Source of the DNA: Bacteroidales bacterium
GTDB lineage: Bacteria > Bacteroidota > Bacteroidia > Bacteroidales > UBA932
Assembly: GCA_017471085.1 (NCBI GenBank)
Contig: JAFUWW010000045.1
Span: 1-49,701, forward strand
Length of the DNA stretch: 49,701 nucleotides
Reading direction: 5' to 3'
In this document: piece by piece, positions 42,872 through 49,701 of the stretch
How the letters are laid out: each line of letters begins with the position of its first letter
Numbering within the stretch: the first letter of the stretch is position 1
The notes under the pieces: model-generated
What the model saw: only the letters and a program-made list of their open reading frames with translations
What the model was told of the DNA's origin: nothing
The model's database searches: none
Position numbers and translations under genes: made by a program

Positions 42872-44044
42872 ATGAATAAAGATATTATCATCCGCCATGA
42901 GCGGGAATCAGAATTTGTTGAAGTGGAAACCCTCGTAAGGGAGGCTTTCTGGAATGTATATAGCCCTGGCTGCACCGAACATTATGTGCTCCAATGTTTC
43001 CGGCATAATCCGGATTTCATCCCGGAACTGGATTTTGTCATGGAAGAGGAGGGAAGATTGATAGGCCAGGTGATGTTTTCAAAGGCCGAATTGCTTTTGC
43101 CCGATGGAACATCGGTGCCCTCCTGGACTTTCGGCCCCATCTGCATCCATCCCGATTATAAGCGCAAGGGCTACGGGCTCAAACTGTTGAATTATGCGTT
43201 GGAGAAGGCCCGGGACAGGGGAGTGGGCTTCCTTTGTATGGAAGGAAACATCCAGTTTTACAAGCATGCCGGGTTCTCGCTGGCCAGTGGCTTCGGTATT
43301 CACTACCACGACATGCCCTTGTGCGAGGAGGTCCCTTTTTTCCTGGCGCAGGAACTGATTCCGGGCTGGCTCAGTGCTAACGGTGTAGAAGAGGCGACAT
43401 ACTGTCCTCCCAAAGGGTATTTCGCCGCTGACGAGAATCCGGAAGAGTTTGAAGCCTATGAGGCCACCTTCCCGCCGAAAGAAAAACTGCGTCTCCCCGG
43501 GCAATTGACCTACGACGGAGTCATGGAAACAAGCCGGATTATTCTACGTCCCTGGCGGGACAGTGATGCTCCCGTGCTGTATAAATGGGCCTCGGATCCG
43601 GATGTGGGCCCCCGTGCAGGATGGGCACCGCATCAGTCTGTAGAGGAGAGTCTGGAGGTAATAAGGACTGTCTTCTGCGATGCTACGAATACGTGGGCCA
43701 TCGAACTGAAGGAGACCGGCGAAGCCATCGGCGCAATGGGCTATGGTCCTTCCTGCGATTGCCATCTCCCCGCACGGGACGGGGAGCCGCTTATCGGTTA
43801 CTGGATTGCAAAACCCTATTGGAACAAAGGGATCTGTACGGAAGCCCTGGGGTTGATGATTGAACATATCCGCCAGGTAACCGACGTCAAATCCCTCATC
43901 AGCGGCCATTTCGTGGACAACCCTGCCAGCGGCCGCGTCATGGAAAAATGCGGTTCCATTCCCACCGGCGAAACTGTCATTGACGAAACCCAGTATCAAG
44001 GCAAAGACCATCCCATCCGCGTGCTTCGCCTGGAACTGAAATAA
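42872..44044 (+). CDS. Tandem GNAT acetyltransferase (YhbS-like plus RimJ/RimL-like domains)
   Basis: A 390-residue fusion of two different GNAT domains. Domain 1 (about 4-150) is YhbS-like with FGPICIHPDYKRKGYG near 90-105, an intact pyrophosphate loop. Domain 2 (about 222-390) is RimJ/RimL-like with TSRIILRPW at its start and IAKPYWNKGICTEALG near 310-325. Each half would normally be a protein of its own. Substrates unknown. Such fusions are often seen in antibiotic or toxin acetylation, but nothing here proves it. It has its own promoter and long leader. Confidence 0.87.
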   Translation: MNKDIIIRHERESEFVEVETLVREAFWNVYSPGCTEHYVLQCFRHNPDFIPELDFVMEEEGRLIGQVMFSKAELLLPDGTSVPSWTFGPICIHPDYKRKGYGLKLLNYALEKARDRGVGFLCMEGNIQFYKHAGFSLASGFGIHYHDMPLCEEVPFFLAQELIPGWLSANGVEEATYCPPKGYFAADENPEEFEAYEATFPPKEKLRLPGQLTYDGVMETSRIILRPWRDSDAPVLYKWASDPDVGPRAGWAPHQSVEESLEVIRTVFCDATNTWAIELKETGEAIGAMGYGPSCDCHLPARDGEPLIGYWIAKPYWNKGICTEALGLMIEHIRQVTDVKSLISGHFVDNPASGRVMEKCGSIPTGETVIDETQYQGKDHPIRVLRLELK

Positions 44045-44279
44045 GTCAGGATGACGTCCGGCAAATCTTGCGACCTTTGCAGAGGGTCGACACCGACCAT
44101 CCTGGATCTCATATGCCAACGACTTGGCGGAAGGTTCATACTGCACTTTTGTGGCGTTCACGGAAACCTTATTGAATATCTGTAGTTTGCGCGCGCCTCG
44201 CTCCGCCCAGCAGACAAAGATGAACCCTTTTCAGGCGTCATTTTTGCCGGCCGGGCTCCTATCTGCCGGAAAAAGTGTG

Positions 44280-44287
44280 TATATTTG
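44280..44287 (+). promoter_or_regulatory. -7 element of the amidotransferase promoter
   Basis: TATATTTG, 38 nt before the ATG at 44325. No TTTG at the usual distance upstream. Confidence 0.45.
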
Positions 44288-44324
44288 TGTTATTACATGA
44301 ATCGTAGCAATTAAGAAAAGTGTT

Positions 44325-45395
44325 ATGGGCATAAAAGTATTTATCTATAGCTGTAGAGAGGCCTTTGGCAGCATAGTTCCATTGAAGAACCTGGTACTCA
44401 TCATCTCAGTGATTCTGGCGGTCAGCTGCGGGCCCGTGCGCAATGCGGCACGCTCCTCCGCCATTACGACGCAGCCTCTGGAAAAGGAAGTGCGTATTGC
44501 TCTCGCCTGGCGGGCCGATGTGGACAATGAGTTCTGCACCAACATCGTAGAGGCCTTCCGCGAGGCGGGTGTCACGGTCACGGTGCTGCCGCAGGTGAAG
44601 GCCGATTATCTTGACTACAGCGGCAACGCCGTGGCTACGACCAACCTCGATGCCGCCGGCATCGGCTACCTGAGCAGCGTCAGCGGTGCTTTGGTACGCG
44701 CACGTGGCTATGACGGTTCCAACGCTGCGGAGGCACTGAAGGAGGTGGACGGTGTGGTGTTTACCGGTGGTGAGGACATTTCGCCCACGCTGCTGGCCAC
44801 CCCTCAGGACTGGCATCACATTGAAGCCGAGATAGACTACAACGCCGCTCGTGATGTGTCGGACTTCCTCACCATGACTTACTGCCTGGACCACGACATT
44901 CCCTTGATAGGCTTCTGCCGCGGGGCGCAGATGCTGGGGGTAGTGTCGGGAGCCACCATCATTCAGGACATCCCCACCTGGTTTGCCCGGCAGGGACTGC
45001 CCTACAACTATGAACATCGCCGTGAGAAGACCGAGGGCGAGACCTATCGCGATTATGCCCCGCACAGCGTCACGCTCACCGACGGCTCGCTGCTGGCCGG
45101 TTTCTTTGGCGCTACCACCCTCACCGGCTGTCCGTCCTGGCATCATCAGTCCGTGTTGAGTACCGAAGGGACACCGCTTCGCGTTACGGGCACTTCAACC
45201 GTCTCCGACATCGAAACTGTGGAGGGTATCGAACGGACCGACAAGCGTTGCGCCGTGGGTGTGCAGTTCCACCCGGAGGCCGCCGTCGTCAAGCACACGG
45301 GTAAGGCCGTGAATAACGGAAATGCCGGCCTGTTCATGAGCTATGAGGCTGCCATGCCCCTCTTTCACGCCTTCATCGACGCATGCCGTCGTTAG
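44325..45395 (+). CDS. Class I glutamine amidotransferase / peptidase C26 lipoprotein
   Basis: A 356-residue protein. The N-terminus has a hydrophobic helix and a lipobox LAVSC near 31-35, so it is probably a lipoprotein; the n-region is long. The C26 domain has the nucleophile elbow LIGFCRGAQML near 198-208 and the catalytic His-x-Glu in QFHPEAAV near 324-331. This is the gamma-glutamyl-gamma-aminobutyrate hydrolase (PuuD-like) family; the GGED loop near 146-149 fits. Hydrolysis of a gamma-glutamyl compound is expected. Base composition and isolation suggest an accessory gene. Confidence 0.85.
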   Translation: MGIKVFIYSCREAFGSIVPLKNLVLIISVILAVSCGPVRNAARSSAITTQPLEKEVRIALAWRADVDNEFCTNIVEAFREAGVTVTVLPQVKADYLDYSGNAVATTNLDAAGIGYLSSVSGALVRARGYDGSNAAEALKEVDGVVFTGGEDISPTLLATPQDWHHIEAEIDYNAARDVSDFLTMTYCLDHDIPLIGFCRGAQMLGVVSGATIIQDIPTWFARQGLPYNYEHRREKTEGETYRDYAPHSVTLTDGSLLAGFFGATTLTGCPSWHHQSVLSTEGTPLRVTGTSTVSDIETVEGIERTDKRCAVGVQFHPEAAVVKHTGKAVNNGNAGLFMSYEAAMPLFHAFIDACRR

Positions 45396-45626
45396 CAGGG
45401 GAGAGAACCACCTGTATGTGGGTATTAGCCTGGAAAACTTGTGCATTAATCTGTGGCAGGCTGATCCCTGTAAAAGGACGGTGTCAGTCCCATCCGACAT
45501 GTCGTAAACTGCCTGGAGACAGACGTCAATGGGCATTTGTGCAACAGGGATTTGGTGCGTCTGGCATTCTCATCCATTGATCCGGCCCCTTTTCCTTGAA
45601 TAAAGTGCAGGGATGACCGGGTGTAC

Positions 45627-45860
45627 TTAGTCCCAGATTTCGTAGTTCTCCATCCAGTCCTTGATCTGCCGGTAGTTCATGGTGAAGTAGCGCTTTCCCT
45701 GGTTCAGGGAAGTCATTTTGGCCATTTCTTCCGGGCTCAGTTCAAAGTCGCTGATGCCGATGGCGCGGCCTACGCTGCGCTCGTTGCCATAAGCGTGGAT
45801 GGTGTCGATGTGGCGGTAACCGGCCTTCAGAGCTGCCAGTACGGAGTTGTTGACGATTTT
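45627..45860 (-). pseudogene. Aldo/keto reductase remnant with internal deletion
   Basis: Read on minus, 77 codons end at a TAA (45627-45629). The first part (SVLAALKAGYRHIDT, YGNERSVGRAIG) is the N-terminal part of an aldo/keto reductase including the catalytic Asp/Tyr region. It is joined directly to FELSPEEMAKM and LNQGKRYF, which belong near the C-terminus. Some 150-200 residues of the middle are missing. There is no start; the frame is closed upstream by a stop at 45861-45863. It is clearly broken. Confidence 0.85.
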
Positions 45861-45880
45861 TCAGAAAAAGCTTATATTTG
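45850..45880 (+). promoter_or_regulatory. Promoter of the truncated PNPOx-family gene
   Basis: TTG at 45850-45852, 20 nt, TATATTTG at 45873-45880. It overlaps the broken 5' end of the aldo/keto reductase remnant, so the breakpoint lies near 45860. Confidence 0.55.
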
Positions 45881-45906
45881 TTTCGATAACTCGGGATTTA
45901 TCTCTT

Positions 45907-46176
45907 ATGGAGGTCTTCCGTCATATTGGAAACAAGCGGGATGCCGCCACAGAAGAAGGCGATCAGCCCCGGGTACGCCCGTTTAGTTCCTGCGAGATCC
46001 TGAACGGTTGGATCGTAATCCTGACCGGGAAGGTCAAGAATGTATATAAGCAGATTGCGAATGACCCCAAAGTGGAAATCTGTGCATTGAAACCTTCAGG
46101 CGGTGAATGGGTCCGTATCAGCGCTACGCTCGTTCCGGTTGAAGATCAAGCGACCAAAGAGACTTTTGACTTTTAA
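45907..46176 (+). pseudogene. Truncated pyridoxamine 5'-phosphate oxidase-family gene
   Basis: 89 codons from ATG 45907. The frame shows the family well: EGDQPRVRPF near 17-26, TGKVKNVYKQI near 41-51, and KVEICALKP near 56-64. Intact relatives have 130-150 residues, but this one stops soon after RISATLVPVED, without the C-terminal helices. The ATG at 45907 is set by the promoter. It may be expressed but is probably non-functional. A flavodoxin-like gene follows 34 nt downstream. Confidence 0.7.
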
Positions 46177-46210
46177 TTCCCGTTTTGTCGACATAAATGA
46201 GCCAAAAAAA

Positions 46211-46828
46211 ATGAAAGTATTGATTATCAACGGAAGCCCGCGCCAGAAGGGCAATACATCCCTTGCACTGGCAGAGATTGCAAAGACGCTCCGGGAAGAG
46301 GGCGTTGAAAGTGAAATTGTCTGGATAGGCAACAGGCCCGTCAGGGGCTGCATCGCCTGCAACCAGTGCGCCAGGAAGCCGGGCGCGTGTGTTTTCAATG
46401 ACGATATATGTAATGAAATCAGTGCCAAATATGCCGATGCAGAAGCTCTGATCGTAGGGTCGCCGGTCTACTACGGCCAGCCTAACGGAGCCCTTCTGTC
46501 CGTCATTCAACGGTCTTTCTATTCCAACGGCAGCAGCATCGCCGGAAAGCCTGCAGCCGCCGTTGCTGTATGCCGAAGAGGCGGTGCGACAGCTGCTTTT
46601 GAGACACTCAACCTTCCGTTCCAGATGATGAACATGCCGGTCTTGGGCTCACAGTATTGGAACATTGTCTATGGGCGTGAGCCAGGCCAGGCGGCAATGG
46701 ACCAGGAAGGGCTTCAAACCATGCGGGCATTGGCCCATAACATGGCCTGGCTGCTCAAAGCTACCGGCGGAAAGCCCGCTCCGGGCCGTGGTGACGAGCC
46801 CTGGACCCCGATGCACTTTATCAGATAG
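46211..46828 (+). CDS. Flavodoxin-family NAD(P)H-dependent FMN reductase / iron-sulfur flavoprotein-like
   Basis: A 205-residue flavodoxin-fold protein: LIINGSPRQKGNTS at 4-17 binds the FMN phosphate, the CIACNQCARKPGAC segment at 47-60 has four closely spaced cysteines (as in Fe-S flavoproteins), and GSPVYYGQPNG near 83-93 is the second FMN loop. ATG 46211 gives the natural start MKVLIINGSP. A redox role with an unknown partner is expected. Neighbours include other flavin-related genes and remnants. Confidence 0.88.
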   Translation: MKVLIINGSPRQKGNTSLALAEIAKTLREEGVESEIVWIGNRPVRGCIACNQCARKPGACVFNDDICNEISAKYADAEALIVGSPVYYGQPNGALLSVIQRSFYSNGSSIAGKPAAAVAVCRRGGATAAFETLNLPFQMMNMPVLGSQYWNIVYGREPGQAAMDQEGLQTMRALAHNMAWLLKATGGKPAPGRGDEPWTPMHFIR

Positions 46829-46981
46829 CCATCTGGCCGTTTATGCCCGGCCATGCCGAGTGCAAGATCCCGGTAGTCCAGAGGCGGAATGCCGGGGGAG
46901 TTTATTTGGAATTGCCGGATTGCCAAGCAGATTTTTCGCCGGCTCTCAGAGTGACAGACAACACAACTAAATACGGACTTT

Positions 46982-47515
46982 ATGGAACTTAATGAACTGC
47001 AAAAAGATTGCGCAAGGCGTCAGAAAAAAGGACTACACTTCATCCTGTCTTCCGTTGTCATCTGGGGGTTGATTCTTGGTGCGCATCTGACGCATCTCGG
47101 CATCGAGACAAAGAACCTCATCACGTTCTGCTGCTCGGCAATCCTGTTTCCTTTGGCTTGGGGACTTGCAAAAGCACTGAAGATAGATTTCGCAGGGAAA
47201 GGAAACCCGCTTACAAAAGCTGGTATTCTGTTCAGCGTCAACCAGATGCTGTACATATTGATTGCTATGTGGGTGTTTGCTGCCGTCCCTGAGAAAATGT
47301 TGATGGTGTATGCTATGATTTTTGGCGCACACCTGATGCCTTTTTCGTGGCTCTATCAATCGAAGAGTTATCTGGTATTCTCCATTGTCATCCCGATTCT
47401 TTCCTTAGTGGTCGGACTCATGTTTCCTCCATTTGTCCTGGCCGCTGTAATGGTTTTCGTAGAATGGGTGTTCGCCTTCCTATTGTACAGGGAATGCAAG
47501 CGAATTCCTGAATAA
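46982..47515 (+). CDS. Integral membrane protein (probably DUF7010 family)
   Basis: A 177-residue hydrophobic protein with about five to six helices (roughly 21-40, 48-65, 81-100, 104-120, 128-146 and 148-166). The N-terminus is charged (KDCARRQKKG). I believe it belongs to the DUF7010 family from the overall pattern, but I cannot check. No function can be given. It stands alone, with lower GC than the core genes. Confidence 0.7.
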   Translation: MELNELQKDCARRQKKGLHFILSSVVIWGLILGAHLTHLGIETKNLITFCCSAILFPLAWGLAKALKIDFAGKGNPLTKAGILFSVNQMLYILIAMWVFAAVPEKMLMVYAMIFGAHLMPFSWLYQSKSYLVFSIVIPILSLVVGLMFPPFVLAAVMVFVEWVFAFLLYRECKRIPE

Positions 47516-47869
47516 ATCCGGACGACCACCTTCCTGGCAACGTCACCGGGCATTTCGCTTACCTTCTGCAAGGGAAAGGTCGCGCCCACCAAGGAACAGT
47601 TACGGGAGAAGTGGGATGGTGAAAGAGCCGGATCTATGGATGTTGATTTCCAGGATCCGCGGTATGTGGAGCAGCCGAGGTGATGTCCTATTTAGCTGGG
47701 CATACCGGCTAAATGCTTAATTTTGTATTCGATATATCGGAATTGAGGACGGCATGACGGTCAAATTCACATTTTCCAGTTATCCTGTAATCCGCCCGGC
47801 GGCATGTATAGCAGGAAAAACAGCCCGGCCTGTTCGTATGCTTGAACCTCATAGCGCAAAAGGTATACA
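47516..47869. other. Intergenic stretch with a gene remnant and a hairpin
   Basis: Contains the remnant at 47519-47683 and a hairpin at 47690-47714 (ATTTAGC / GCTAAAT, extended by TGG/CCG pairs with a 5-nt loop) followed by a T-rich stretch. From 47715 to 47869 I see no gene, only a possible -7 box TAATTTTG at 47718-47725. Confidence 0.55.
47519..47683 (+). pseudogene. Unidentified C-terminal gene remnant
   Basis: An open frame of about 54 codons without start, ending in TGA at 47681-47683. The translation (ISLTFCKGKVAPTKEQLREKW, then SMDVDFQDPRYVEQPR) has the look of a real protein C-terminus: an amphipathic charged helix and a short tail. I do not recognise the family. The 5' part is missing; the preceding membrane protein gene ends directly before it. 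Confidence 0.4.
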
Positions 47870-48352
47870 CTATTTTTCTCTCACCCGTTTTCCCGTGCAA
47901 TGCTCAATGCGGAAGCCCAGCACCACGGCACGAGCGGCATTCCGCTGCATGTCCGACTCTATGTCGTACCCCTCCGGGAAATACTTCTTTCCGAGCTGTC
48001 GCAGTCGCCTATCCTTCTCCTCGACATCCTCGACGATGCAGACGCGTCCGAAGCAGATGACGCTCCGGACATGGTACCACCAGTCGCCAGGCTCCTTCTC
48101 GGGCGTGTCGATGACCGTGAAGCAGGCCTTGTCGGAGGCGCGCACCGCATCCAACTTGTGCCCTTCCGCTGCGCAGTGGAAATAGAGCATCCCGTCAGCG
48201 TACACATAATTGATGGGGACCGTGTAGGGATAGCCGCCGTCGCCAATGACGGACAGGAAGCCGCGATAAGCGGTTTCCAATATTGCCGTGCACTCCTCTT
48301 CCGGGAGTTGCTGTTTGAATCGGCGCATCGGCCGGAAAGACATTTCTTCCAT
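47870..48352 (-). CDS. Nim-like pyridoxamine 5'-phosphate oxidase-family protein
   Basis: A 160-residue flavin-binding protein of the NimA/NimC type: PMRRFKQQLPEEECTAILE at the N-terminus, GDGGYPYTVPINYVY near 37-51, and DDWWYHVRSV-like segment (PGDWWYHVRSV) near 88-98. Relatives reduce nitro groups and some protect against nitroimidazoles, but most have unknown substrates. Start ATG 48352; ATG 48343 is nearly as good. It follows the DUF2461 gene by 36 nt. This is an intact relative of the truncated gene at 45907. Confidence 0.87.
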   Translation of the reverse strand: MEEMSFRPMRRFKQQLPEEECTAILETAYRGFLSVIGDGGYPYTVPINYVYADGMLYFHCAAEGHKLDAVRASDKACFTVIDTPEKEPGDWWYHVRSVICFGRVCIVEDVEEKDRRLRQLGKKYFPEGYDIESDMQRNAARAVVLGFRIEHCTGKRVREK

Positions 48353-48388
48353 GAATCTGAAATAATTTCACAAAAATAATAGCGATGG

Positions 48389-49084
48389 TCAAAAAACCAG
48401 ACTGCTGAAGTACTCTTTTTTCTCTTCCCTGACAAAGTCGATGGCCCGGTTGATGTAATCCAGGAACGGTTTGGCAGTATGGTAGATATCAACAAGGCGG
48501 GACGCCAGGTCTTTCCCGGTCACGAACCTGTTGTCAGGAGCATAATACAGGCAGAAAGCCTTCAGTTTGTAATATGGCGCATCGGGCGTGTCGGAGGGGA
48601 ACGGCACCGGGACTCGTTTAAGAGCATCGCGTTCGTCAATCACCAGCCTGGAATCCACCTCCGAGAGAATCTTCCGGAAGTCCCCGCCACCAAGTTGAAT
48701 ATCCTCACGGATGACTTTCAGCACCTCCGGCGGACACCAGATGTCACCGATGGCAATCATGTTGCCGTACTCGCTGGCTCCTACATGGAAATAATACCCA
48801 CTGTATCCCGACTTCTTGCCGCCGCGGTTGATGTAGATGCCCAGATGGGTCTTGTAGGGCGTCTTGTCCTTGCTGAATCGAAGGTCCCGATAAATACGAT
48901 AGGTGCAATCCTTGGGGGACATCGGACCGATGGTATCATCGAAACCACGGAGGCCGTTAAGTAGATCGGCCGCAAGGGCATCCACGCTCGCCTTTGCTGC
49001 CAGGTAGCGGTCCTTGTTGGCATTGAACCACTCCTTGTTGTTGTTCAGGGACAAGTCCTGAAGGAATCTCAGTGTTTCTTTCAT
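48389..49084 (-). CDS. DUF2461 family protein
   Basis: A 231-residue protein from ATG 49084 (METLRF-type opening MKETLRFLQDLS); ATG 49129 would add 15 unlikely residues and cross the promoter. Family marks are NNNKEWFNANKDRY near 13-26, the YRIYRDLRFSKDKTPYKTHLG block near 64-84, and GYYFHVG near 99-105. The function of DUF2461 is unknown. A -7 box TATTTTTG (minus, 49105-49112) and an inverted repeat lie directly upstream. Confidence 0.9.
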   Translation of the reverse strand: MKETLRFLQDLSLNNNKEWFNANKDRYLAAKASVDALAADLLNGLRGFDDTIGPMSPKDCTYRIYRDLRFSKDKTPYKTHLGIYINRGGKKSGYSGYYFHVGASEYGNMIAIGDIWCPPEVLKVIREDIQLGGGDFRKILSEVDSRLVIDERDALKRVPVPFPSDTPDAPYYKLKAFCLYYAPDNRFVTGKDLASRLVDIYHTAKPFLDYINRAIDFVREEKKEYFSSLVF

Positions 49085-49085
49085 C

Positions 49086-49112
49086 TGTAGTGTCTTTGGC
49101 ACTACAAAAATA
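49086..49112 (-). promoter_or_regulatory. -7 element and inverted repeat before the DUF2461 gene
   Basis: TATTTTTG on minus at 49105-49112, followed by a perfect inverted repeat TGTAGTG-7 nt-CACTACA (49086-49106) that covers the expected transcription start and ends next to the ATG. Confidence 0.45.
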
Positions 49113-49293
49113 ACCATTTTCGCCGACATCCGACCAAGTGTCCGGCAAACCGGCCACTTCCTGGTGCTTCATCTGGTAGGTGTGGCCGGTCTTTTCAATG
49201 AAGATGAGTTTGTTCTGATCAGCCGTCGGGATGTGGCGGTTGATGCGCTGGAGAAAGGACACAGGGTCGCCTCCGGCAGAGTTGTCCAGAACC

Positions 49294-49341
49294 GTCCACG
49301 TCTGGCGGAATTGTCCACGCCCCGTGGACGTGGACAGACGT
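49294..49341. repeat. Nested palindrome cluster
   Basis: GTCCACG occurs twice (49294-49300 and 49313-49319) and its complement CGTGGAC twice (49323-49329 and 49329-49335, overlapping by one base). The outer arms ACGTCTG (49298-49304) and CAGACGT (49335-49341) also pair. A T-run follows (49344-49348), so it may end a plus-strand transcript. Confidence 0.7.
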
Positions 49342-49379
49342 TCTTTTTCGAATCCTTTAACATCTTTTAACAAAATCCG

Positions 49380-49411
49380 TTTGGCGGTCTCAAAAGGACC
49401 GCCTATCTTTG
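49380..49411 (+). promoter_or_regulatory. Promoter with operator-like palindrome in its spacer
   Basis: TTTG at 49380-49383, 20 nt, TATCTTTG at 49404-49411, a full consensus match. The spacer is filled by the perfect inverted repeat GGCGGTC-7 nt-GACCGCC (49383-49403), as expected for a repressor operator. Start near 49418; leader of about 54 nt before ATG 49472. Confidence 0.65.
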
Positions 49412-49471
49412 TTGGCGCATCGTATAACTGATTGGTATTTAATAATTTAATTATATTTTTTAAATAGAATT

Positions 49472-49701
49472 ATGATTCAAGACTGTCAAACCAACATGGT
49501 GTACCTGGCACATGGCCTCAGCCACTATGTGCCAGTCTGCAGGAATCTCCTTGAGGCTTTGCACCGGGAGCAGATCAACGCTGAATTCCTGCCCTATACA
49601 TCATCCTACAAGCACGTCTGGGCGAGAGACTATATGCCGATTCAATTAGAGAAGACGCTGGTGTTCTTCTATCAATATTGGCCTGATTATCTTCAGGGCT
49701 A
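49472..49701 (+). CDS. Deiminase-like protein, N-terminal part (runs off the window)
   Basis: 76 codons from ATG 49472 to the window edge. The segment HVWARDYMPIQ near 50-60 resembles the WxRDxxP motif of agmatine deiminase and Porphyromonas-type peptidylarginine deiminases, where the Asp binds the guanidinium group. The preceding part (YLAHGLSHYVPVCRNLLEAL) would be the first beta-alpha unit. No signal peptide. The catalytic Cys and His are outside the window, so the assignment is tentative. Confidence 0.55.
   Translation, partial: MIQDCQTNMVYLAHGLSHYVPVCRNLLEALHREQINAEFLPYTSSYKHVWARDYMPIQLEKTLVFFYQYWPDYLQG

Larger units (their letters stand above)
45396..45906. other. Gene-poor stretch with a pseudogene
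   Basis: Apart from the aldo/keto reductase remnant (45627-45860) and the promoter at 45850-45880, I see no gene. The part 45396-45626 has no convincing frame on either strand. Confidence 0.6.
49085..49471. other. Intergenic region rich in palindromes
   Basis: Between two divergent genes. It holds the inverted repeat at 49086-49106, a nested palindrome cluster at 49294-49341, and the promoter with operator-like repeat at 49380-49411. An open frame on minus at about 49130-49300 looks protein-like, but I cannot assign it and found no start. Confidence 0.6.

Noticed and set aside
45438..45536. Possible coding on minus between the amidotransferase and the aldo/keto reductase remnant
   Set aside because: The frame is short, overlaps the end of the amidotransferase gene in other frames, and shows no recognisable motif.
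46714..46926. A 70-codon minus-strand frame across the end of the flavodoxin-like gene
   Set aside because: It overlaps the conserved C-terminus of the flavodoxin-like protein and has no start signal or family features of its own.

Overview
The window looks like chromosomal DNA of a GC-rich Bacteroidales (a Rikenellaceae, Alistipes or Cryptobacteroides-like gut or rumen organism would fit; this is inference). The reasons are Bacteroidetes-type promoters (TTTG, about 20 bp, TAnnTTTG) with hardly any Shine-Dalgarno sequences, a parA-parB-DUF5683-LysM transglycosylase operon, a deoxyhypusine synthase-like gene, and a nucleoside kinase of the long Bacteroidetes type. I saw no rRNA, tRNA, CRISPR array, IS element or prophage.

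Region 1 (1-479, minus): the 5' part of a deoxyhypusine synthase-like gene, divergent from the next block. Region 2 (602-16411, plus): an 18-gene, tightly overlapping biosynthetic operon of the aryl polyene / flexirubin-like type. It holds a cinnamoyl-esterase-like hydrolase, O-methyltransferase, two acyl carrier proteins, two intact ketosynthases and two ketosynthase-like proteins without the active-site cysteine (one with a long His/Cys-rich tail). It also holds two hot-dog dehydratases, an LpxL-like acyltransferase, a small EamA/SMR-like membrane protein, a LolA-like carrier, a GT2 glycosyltransferase, an MMPL exporter fused to a PlsC acyltransferase, a secreted esterase, a PaaK-like AMP ligase and a second PlsC-type acyltransferase. 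Together these could activate an aromatic acid, extend it on ACP, attach it to a lipid and move it to the outer membrane. No ketoreductase and no ammonia lyase is present in the window.

Region 3 (16405-25448, minus): MMPL exporter, fatty acid kinase FakA, FakB/DegV, a GNAT protein, PlsX, ACP and a nucleoside kinase. This reads as a fatty-acid salvage and acyl-phosphate module. Region 4 (25545-26681, minus): adk and hpt with a strong terminator. Region 5 (26796-34635): a helix-hairpin-helix protein on plus, then mltD-like, DUF5683, parB, parA and priA on minus.

Region 6 (34753-42547): a GNAT paralogue, SGNH hydrolase, NUDIX and DMT proteins on plus; SstT, metallophosphoesterase and glycerate kinase on minus; a DUF362 lipoprotein and a GNAT on plus. 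Region 7 (42548-49701) is looser accessory DNA: a double GNAT, a class I amidotransferase lipoprotein, an internally deleted aldo/keto reductase, a truncated PNPOx-family gene, a flavodoxin-like reductase, a membrane protein, an intact Nim-like PNPOx protein, DUF2461, and the start of a deiminase-like gene behind a promoter that carries an operator-like palindrome.
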